Part shown: piece by piece, positions 57,077-64,000 of the stretch | How positions within the stretch are numbered: the first letter of the stretch is position 1 | Layout: the number at the start of each line of letters is the position of its first letter | Source of the DNA: Pyrenula massariospora | Lineage: Eukaryota > Ascomycota > Eurotiomycetes > Pyrenulales > Pyrenulaceae | NCBI GenBank assembly: GCA_021030905.1 | Contig: JAGFMI010000011.1 | Span: forward strand, 992,001-1,056,000 | DNA length: 64,000 nt | Direction: 5' to 3' | Made by a program: the position numbers and the translations under genes | Notes under the pieces: model-generated | Told to the model about the DNA's origin: nothing | Databases searched by the model: none | The model's input: the letters and a program-made list of their open reading frames with translations, nothing else

Positions 57077-58899
57077 TGTTGAGAGGCTATTCAGGCGTTG
57101 ACATGGTGTGCAGGTAAGGCTGACGCGATTTTTTCAATGCAGGGACCAGGATTGCTTGGAGTGATAGATGCTGACGGGCTGATGGGTTGTGCGGATGAAG
57201 CTATAAATTCCGGCAGCACGCAAGTAAGGATGGATCTCATTGTTGCCTATACTGAAATACAGTTTTTGAGCTGTTACACCCGGAATGGTATCATAATCTA
57301 CTCATTTACCACGTTCAATTGTTGTCATTGTCCTAAATTCTACCCATGTTTCCCAATCTAATTTTCAGGTACCCAAATCACTACGAGGCCCCATAAAGTC
57401 CCATTCAACAGAACAGGTCCATTGAACACGGGGCACCTGCATTCTATAATCAATTCATCTCTTCAATGGCGTCTGAGCAAGTGGATCTCCGCCTTTCCAG
57501 ATCTTTGCGAATTCTCGAAGGACCTCGGCATACACTGCTGCAACTTTCAAGAATTCAATGACAATTGTACATCAAAGCGTAGCCCCACCTCATCGGCGAC
57601 AATCTTCCCGGCTTGCGATGCCATGCACTTTACCCTTTCTTGCACTGTGTTGCCTTTGCCGGCGGAGGGGTGGATACTTCCTATGGCGGCAAGTCTCGGC
57701 ATCGCAACGGAGCGGCGCCTGCCGCGCTAACATGAATGGCAGATGTGGGCCGGACAGGCAACAATGCGATGGTAGACTTCAATAAGGCGCCACCGCATAT
57801 CAGGAGACGGTAGAAGATCGACCGGCGGTGACAGATCGGCTGGGGGCATATAGAAGCACCGTGCGTCTCCCACATTTTTGGTATTCTTTTTTCTTCTCTT
57901 CTGTCCATCCACCGGTGCTCTCACGAGCTTGCTAGACACCGCTGTCGAGATCATCTTTGCTTATAGACTCAATTCAGATAGACCTCCAGGAACTTCTTAT
58001 ATAGAGCGCTTTCTTCACGGTTCTGCATTAGTACTTGCTTTTCATTCTCTAGATCGAGCCTGCCCTTTGAGGCACACCACATCACAACAACCGGCGCCTC
58101 GCATCGTTCCTTCCCACATTCAGATCTTTCATCAACGGGCAGCTTTGCCGGTACTGCATCCACTTGAAGCTGTCAACATTCAGAATAATGTGATAGACTT
58201 CCTTCTCTTGGATCACAACAGTCACGAGCTTGCTGGACACTTTGCTATCACCAAGCGTCATCTTCGAACTTGCTAGAAGTCACTGTCAGTTTCACGCGCA
58301 AGAGGTGTGATTCATTCTACTCCTTTCATGTCTCACGCTTACCTGCTTGCTTGAAGGAACCTCAGCACTACAAACGGGCTTATTTAGCCCCTGTACCGTA
58401 TTTGGGCCTCCTACCTGTTGTGTCGCATCAGTCTTCAGAAAAACGACCTGCGACCTTTGAGTGCCTCGCCTCCTGGGCGATAGAGAGTTCAAGGTCCACG
58501 TCTCACGCTCTGGACCGGATCTTGGTATTTGTATTCATTGCACAAGCATGCTAGATGCACTCATCTTCTCGTGCTTCACGAATCTTCGCCGTCGTCTCAG
58601 TCTAGAAGCTCGGGTACTGGAAGTTCCTTCCTACTTGAGCAATTAGAGTGACTTTCTCGCCAAAACGAGAACCGGGCACCAAAGATAGGATAGGTCTTGC
58701 GGTTCCCGCAAGCACGGCTTCAGGATCTTCCACTTCACAGGTACCTTTTGGTAACGTATATAGTGAGTTTCACCCGAGGTGATTAGACAGAAAGGAGGGG
58801 TCACTTACATTTACAACTAGTATTGTTCAACTTCGAGAGACACTCCTCACGACCTTGTCCACCCTTGAGTCGTGCAAAGATACCCAAGGACATTCCAAA
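57077..58899. other. Intergenic interval with diverged short duplications
   Basis: 1.8 kb without a supportable gene. Related strings built on CGAGCTTGCTAGACAC recur at 57921-57939, 58222-58240 and 58261-58287. Confidence 0.45.
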
Positions 58900-61440
58900 A
58901 TGGCTCTACCACCTCCTGGTCTGCTCCTTCCTCTGAATGATCGAAATTTTGACTTTCGAACCATACACAATAGCGAACGTCAGTTCCAGTGCATCGTCCA
59001 CGGATTTGTGGCCCACAGTCCAGAAACATATGGAGATATTCAAAGCGCCTATTCTCGAGCGCCAGACCCTCGTTTGCGATTACTCTTCAACGTGAACGCC
59101 GGCCGGTTAGGCGTTGCAGCTGTAAGACTGACGATCCTATACTATCATGGGACTTTACCAATCACAGCCAACACATTCACGCCGGGCAATCAAGCCGTTG
59201 CGGCAGCCATTTTTATTTTTGAGACGAGTACACTTGCAAGGCATGACGACAGGGGAAAGCCAAGATATCAGCTCGATAGTGCTGCAGTCACCAAGCTCCA
59301 TGGCAGATCCAAACGCCTGAAAGAGCCAAGAGAAATTCAGGCATACCCGACAGGGCCTATCCTCAATGGGACTATGAGATTCAATGTTGTGACCTGGGAC
59401 TGCACTGTCGATGATCCTTGGGCAGTCCACAACCTAATTACGCCTGGTGGACTAGCTGGAGGGCCCGGGTCTGAGACTGCAAGATTAATCGCCAGACTAA
59501 AAGAAAAGGCAAGGCAGGAATGGTCAGTATATATACGACTGTCCGGGGACAATGACTTCAACAATCTCGAAACACATACTCTGGGGCCTCTGAGAAGACA
59601 CCTCGAGGAGCGTCATCCTCCGTTATACCCCTACGACCCGACCGTTCTCAATATGACTCTCCCTGACTATCAAACATTCAGAGGAGGCATGTTAAATGCC
59701 CAAGGGGATCCAGCCGCACACGACGTGTACCTTCTCCCAGCAATGAGGAATCGTGTTAACCCACGACCTATTGTCGTGGCAAGTTCAGTTGGGGAGATTC
59801 GTGAGCAAAAATATCTTGAGATGTTCCTAGACGGATATGTCAAAAACTATCGTATAAGGCTGTTGCTGGTGCGTTCACCAACTCAGGTCTTGAGGCTTGG
59901 AGCAAACCAGCTGAATACTCCCAGCGCTCCAGGCACGGTTTCGGAGCCTCCAGACACATTTTTATACCTGGGGTTTGTCGCTTTTAATCTCAATGGCCCG
60001 CATCCAGTTGCAAGACGGATGCAAGTTCCACCAGACGGGACAATATTTTCCGTAAAATTTGACACAGAAAAGAACGCGTTCGGAAGAGTTGTTCGCGATG
60101 TCAAGACCGTGAACCATCTCGGCATTCGCGCTGACTTTGTCATGCTCATGCATCTCGAGCGGGGGCACAAAAAGCTAGCGGCGCCAAACATAGGTGCAGC
60201 AAAGTGGTACAGCGGAGCCTTGACGCTGATAACCAATCGACTGTCAGTGAACCAGAATCTAGACGCGTTGAAGCAGCTCGAAAGGCCAACCACACCTGCA
60301 GCCAGATCCCTGCAGAGAGTCTTCACAATAAGCAGCGATATATATCCCAGAGATCCAAGCACTGTGCACTTCAGTCCCTCTCCCCCAGCTGATCCGACTC
60401 AGAGAGCTCAACGGCGCTCTGCTTGGGAGACTGTGGCCAATGCTGTTGCGACTTGGCCAGTCATGCACCCAACCCCTCCACTAAGTAATGTCGCTCAACA
60501 ATTTGTCACTCGTGTGGCATCGCAGATCGAGGGACGATTTTGCGGGGCCGAGGCATCAATGGGCTCACCTAAGATCCGGGCTGTTGCTGCAAATATCATG
60601 GTGATGCTTGGGATCCATCACAAAGTGATGGTCATTATGGGCGAGCCGAGGGACGCGCCGGAATTCTGCTATAGGCTCAATGAAGTGATGAACCATGCCA
60701 AAGGTCTCCGTCGGAATAGCGCGGCGAGCGGACAAGTAGACTGGAACAGAATCGCGAGTAGAATTACCAAGTACACGGCAGCAAACTTGGAATCCAAGGA
60801 CGATATGACCACTAGCACATGGAGTGATCCCAAATACGATCCATACCATCCAATACGGCGACGATTGAACCTGTATTTCGATTGGGCTCTAGACGACCTC
60901 CCCGAACAGGCCACGATCACCAGAACACAACACCCACCAACGGGCAGCCATGTGCCCTTGGAGTGGTCTATGGCGAGCCGCGTGCAAGAGCTGATGCAAC
61001 CAGCGGACGCGCTCCGAGTCCAACAATACTTCCAGCGGCGCGCCGATGTCCTGGATTCAGGCCCATCCGCCAATCCCGAACGGCCTCAGCTTCCCACCTT
61101 CAATGCCCAGGTGACACGCGAGCAGGTCAAAGGCGTCGTGCTCCGACAAAACACCGACCTCCTAATCACCGACTGCAAGACCGCCGCGTCCGATCTTGTA
61201 ACGAACAACTTTCGGGCGACGGTCGTGGTCATCATCGCCGCAGACAGGATCACGCTTGCGGAGGGCTTCAGCGCGTTGATCAGACAGGATTACCAGACCG
61301 TCTTTGCCCACGGTGATATGGCGGATCGCAGGTATGGAAACCGCGAGGTGGCCTCGTTCTGGGTAAACGAGGCGTGGAAGACGTGGAACATGTCGTTCTG
61401 GAATCAGGTCGGGGTCACGAATCCGGTGCACATCCTCTGA
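58900..61440 (+). CDS. Large intronless protein resembling a truncated, catalytically degenerate SF1 helicase
   Basis: 846 residues from the ATG at 58900 (CCAAAATGGCTCTAC); the frame is open for 15 more codons upstream without ATG. The N-terminal ~550 residues are not recognised. From about residue 530 the order of segments mimics UPF1-like SF1 helicases. A Walker A-like region (GAEASMGSPKI, 60547-60579) lacks the GxGK[ST] core. It is followed by an Ia-like segment (HHKVMVIMGEPRDAPEFCYRL) and a pre-II segment (DLLITDCKTAASDLVTNNFR). A motif II-like strand, VVVIIAADRITLAEG (61222-61266), has Ala-Ala where the catalytic Asp-Glu would be. A GD-containing motif III-like stretch (VFAHGDMAD) comes next. 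The protein ends soon after, without a second RecA domain. If the alignment by eye is right it cannot hydrolyse ATP. It could equally be an unrelated family. The intact 846-codon frame implies that it is kept. Confidence 0.7.
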   Translation: MALPPPGLLLPLNDRNFDFRTIHNSERQFQCIVHGFVAHSPETYGDIQSAYSRAPDPRLRLLFNVNAGRLGVAAVRLTILYYHGTLPITANTFTPGNQAVAAAIFIFETSTLARHDDRGKPRYQLDSAAVTKLHGRSKRLKEPREIQAYPTGPILNGTMRFNVVTWDCTVDDPWAVHNLITPGGLAGGPGSETARLIARLKEKARQEWSVYIRLSGDNDFNNLETHTLGPLRRHLEERHPPLYPYDPTVLNMTLPDYQTFRGGMLNAQGDPAAHDVYLLPAMRNRVNPRPIVVASSVGEIREQKYLEMFLDGYVKNYRIRLLLVRSPTQVLRLGANQLNTPSAPGTVSEPPDTFLYLGFVAFNLNGPHPVARRMQVPPDGTIFSVKFDTEKNAFGRVVRDVKTVNHLGIRADFVMLMHLERGHKKLAAPNIGAAKWYSGALTLITNRLSVNQNLDALKQLERPTTPAARSLQRVFTISSDIYPRDPSTVHFSPSPPADPTQRAQRRSAWETVANAVATWPVMHPTPPLSNVAQQFVTRVASQIEGRFCGAEASMGSPKIRAVAANIMVMLGIHHKVMVIMGEPRDAPEFCYRLNEVMNHAKGLRRNSAASGQVDWNRIASRITKYTAANLESKDDMTTSTWSDPKYDPYHPIRRRLNLYFDWALDDLPEQATITRTQHPPTGSHVPLEWSMASRVQELMQPADALRVQQYFQRRADVLDSGPSANPERPQLPTFNAQVTREQVKGVVLRQNTDLLITDCKTAASDLVTNNFRATVVVIIAADRITLAEGFSALIRQDYQTVFAHGDMADRRYGNREVASFWVNEAWKTWNMSFWNQVGVTNPVHIL

Positions 61441-62617
61441 AGTTGCACGTTCTCTTCCTGAAGCTCGGATATGCTGAAATTTTGCATAACAGTTCCTCAC
61501 ACCAGTTTATGCTTGGAACTCGCATTTTCTGACGGCAGCTGGTTTCTGCCTTGAGGCTGCATATTCCATTATCGTGGCGTATGTTGTGAGATGGATGGCC
61601 AGATTTTTTTCTCTTACCTAGATTTTCTAGCCCAGATTTCCCTGATCCTGATTCTCACAGATCTTGACCAATGTACAGTACATCTAGATAGTTAGATCTC
61701 AATTTGAATCATCATGCACCGATCGTGTAAGAACTCGAAGCGCCGCTGACAGTCGGTGACAGCATCCGGCCCGGCCGACAATCGGATATGTAATAACCTC
61801 TGATATCCAGTCTCCACACAAGGCTGCCGCAAGAGCCTAGAATTAGAAACGATCTCGGAATCAAGCCCTATTTCCACTGTCCAAAGAGAACGTTGACATT
61901 GCCAAGAGGTCCCAGCCTCGTGCCGCTCTTATCATCTCCCGGAATAGTGATCCGCCGAGGAACCTGTTCTCCCTGCTCCAAGGATTTACGGGAACAGTGC
62001 AGGTATCACACGGCTCGATTCGTCACAGAACGTCGGTCCAGCAAATATAGTCCAGGGAACCTGCGCAGCTTTTAATGCGGCTTCAATTTACCGGGATGAT
62101 GGGGCGTTAGTCTGGTTCATTCTGTGAGATGGGGTTTGGATAGGAAAGATACCGTAGGAAATGCACTGTGCTAAGGAAAGACGGGGAACGGGGAATATGA
62201 GATGAGACAGAGCGCATGGGATCGACTGATTTGTAATGGTCAGAGGTCCGAAAATTGGTTTGATTCTTCTATGATTTGCCGTCTTCATGGCGGCTTCTTA
62301 TCTGGACATTTCAAAGCTCGGCTAGGGCGAGAAACGGCCGTACATTTTCGTAGTTTAATAACAGAATCCCGAAATTGACTTGGTGAGGTCTGCATGTCAG
62401 GTAGATCTTTTTCATTTAATGACGTTCATGTTCGGAGTATTTTCCTGTTTCATGCCACATCCTCTTGTGAGGTTATTGAATTATTCAACAGGTCTGTATG
62501 CCTGCTCCAACAGCTCCGAAAAAAGTGATATCAGGCCGTATCGGGATTGATACTCGTGTTGGTAAGTTTTTTGCAGGACGGAATCGTTAAATGTCGTGTC
62601 GGCAGAAGTAAGTACGT
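61441..62617. other. Intergenic interval
   Basis: About 1.2 kb between the convergent helicase-like and rhomboid genes; no gene, repeat or RNA recognised. Confidence 0.45.
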
Positions 62618-63525
62618 TTATCCAAACAGCCGTAATTTCGCGCGAACCACGTAATAAAGTAACCCATAGGCCTAGAAAGATATTAGAGACTGCTTTACGC
62701 GCATTGAAGTCCTGAGACCGTACCAGTCCGCCAAGGTGTCCGCTGTGAGAAATGCCTTGAAGTTTGCCCTCCTTTTGGGCGTAGATGCTGAACGCGGCAA
62801 ACAGAGGCACATAGAGCCATGCAGGTATAGGAACCGGCTAGTACAGATTAGCACCCTGCTTTAAACGTTCTGAAGAGAGGAGGAGGGGGTCTTACAATTG
62901 GAAATACTTGGAACTGCGTGCGTGGGTAGGTACACGCAAATGTGGCAAGTAGGGCGCAAACACTGCCCGATGCACCCACCAACGCAGTCTCTACATGCTC
63001 TCTTCTAGGAGCCTGCCGGTTCAGAAACATGGCCGCAAAGGCAGAGGTAAGCGCCCCTCCGATCCACAAGTTGGCGTACGCTAACGCGCCGTACGTCCGA
63101 ACGATCATTGGTCCACAGGACCAGAGACTCACCATATTAACCAGGAGATGTAGTGGGTTTCCGTGGGCCAACGAGTAAGATAGACATGTCCACCAGCGGC
63201 CTTCTCTCCAATTCCGGTCAGAGAAGACGACGTTCTTCGCGGAATACCCTGGATTGCGGACTTGAAATACGTAGGTAGCTACGCAAGCTGCAATTGAGCC
63301 TGGTACATATATTGAAGCATCTCTTCCACTTGACCATCGAGGCATTTTCCGCGATGAAGGATCTCTCGATGGGGGAGGTAAAGGAGGAGGCGATTCGCGC
63401 GCTTTTTGGGCTTTTGGGCTCGGTGGCGGCTGATATGCTTTCCGCTTGGCGTATGAGCGTGTAAATGACTGCCACGGGGTCTTGAGACCCCCCACAAATC
63501 TTTTTGACGCGGGCAGAAAGGTCAT
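62618..63525 (-). CDS. Rhomboid intramembrane serine protease, mitochondrial type
   Basis: Three exons: 62896-63525, 62724-62837, 62618-62671; 798 bases, 265 residues, both introns phase 0. The N-terminus MTFLPASKRFVGGLKTPWQS plus a basic, Pro-rich stretch looks like a mitochondrial presequence. The rhomboid core follows: WWTCLSYSLAHGNPLHLLVNM (first helices and the conserved HxxxN), catalytic Ser in GASGSVCALLA, and catalytic His in SHSGHLGGL, which is joined by the last intron to AYGLLYYVV. The family cleaves transmembrane helices in the inner membrane; Pcp1/Rbd1 processes Mgm1 and Ccp1 in yeast. The short length and C-terminal rhomboid core suggest Pcp1 or a second mitochondrial rhomboid. 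The exact orthologue is not decided. Confidence 0.88.
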
Positions 63526-64000
63526 CGAGGCGAATGGTAGGTTGCGGACCGTACTCCAGAAGGGATGGGAAGAGAGAAGTCACTTGATTCTGTCTAGTCC
63601 ATGAGAATTGAAGAAAATTTGAGCTTTCGAGTGACAGTCGCGGCTCTTATGAGATATATCCGGTATGCATCGATATCTAGACGACGAGTTGTGAGGTTGA
63701 AATGTAACTCGGGGACCGTGTTGATATCAATTAGCGGAAAGTGCAGAAGTTGCCGCTTCGACTTCCGTACTTCCATGTTCTCAAAATCTCGAGAGCCATA
63801 TCTTGCTTCTCATAAGTGGACCGAGAATATGCTGCTAAAGCTAGGTGTGAGAGACATTCGCATTTCCGTGGCTCTTTTATAGAATAAACTATAGCAATGT
63901 TTTCTCGAACACGTTCCAAGCGCGATTCAAAGTACTTGAGGTCTCCCTATTCTACTAAGACCGTCTACGAGAGTGTGTAAGAGAATGCATCTACACATAT
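63526..64000. other. Window end, upstream of the rhomboid gene
   Basis: 475 bases; presumably rhomboid promoter. No gene supported; short frames on both strands. Confidence 0.45.

Noticed and set aside
60640-60666. GEPRDAPEF considered as the Walker A remnant of the helicase-like protein
   Set aside because: Its position after KVMVIM fits motif Ia better; the Walker A equivalent is placed about 30 residues earlier.

Overview
The window is nuclear DNA of a filamentous ascomycete (Pezizomycotina). The evidence is many short introns (about 45-75 bases) with GT...AG ends and CTAAC-like branch sites, widely spaced genes on both strands, and typical fungal families: a STAND-type N-terminal domain with ankyrin repeats, a C2H2 regulator, questin oxidase-like, GH49 and lipoxygenase genes. 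No virus, plasmid, CRISPR array, rRNA or tRNA gene was recognised. The exact class cannot be fixed by eye.

Layout. 0.3-4.4 kb: an ankyrin protein and a spliced Ecm4-type glutathione transferase. 4.4-8.1 kb: unresolved, with possible minus-strand exons and an 18-base tandem repeat. 8.1-10.7 kb: a salicylate hydroxylase-like FAD monooxygenase and an F-box-like protein. 10.7-20.2 kb: mostly gene-poor, around a multi-exon L-amino-acid oxidase, with a striking 33-bp inverted repeat at 19.55 kb. 20.2-22.4 kb: a C2H2 transcription factor. 24.0-26.6 kb: SNU13 and UTP15, a convergent housekeeping pair that meet in the U3 snoRNP/SSU processome, with a minisatellite between them. 27.1-38.7 kb: a secreted GH49 enzyme, an amidase, a small hypothetical protein, a Baeyer-Villiger monooxygenase and a nitronate monooxygenase. 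39.3-43.4 kb: a small membrane protein and HID1. 44.0-50.6 kb: an APC permease carrying a one-base frameshift, a questin oxidase-like protein and a short-chain dehydrogenase. 50.6-54.3 kb: sparse. 54.3-57.1 kb: a lipoxygenase. 58.9-61.4 kb: a large intronless protein that looks like a truncated, catalytically dead SF1 helicase. 62.6-63.5 kb: a mitochondrial-type rhomboid protease.

The genes do not form one obvious biosynthetic cluster, since there is no polyketide synthase, NRPS or terpene synthase. Oxidative and catabolic enzymes are nevertheless common (two FAD monooxygenases, amino-acid oxidase, nitronate monooxygenase, amidase, SDR, questin oxidase-like, lipoxygenase). They are interleaved with conserved housekeeping genes (SNU13, UTP15, HID1, rhomboid). 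Exon boundaries were derived by hand from splice signals, frame and family resemblance.
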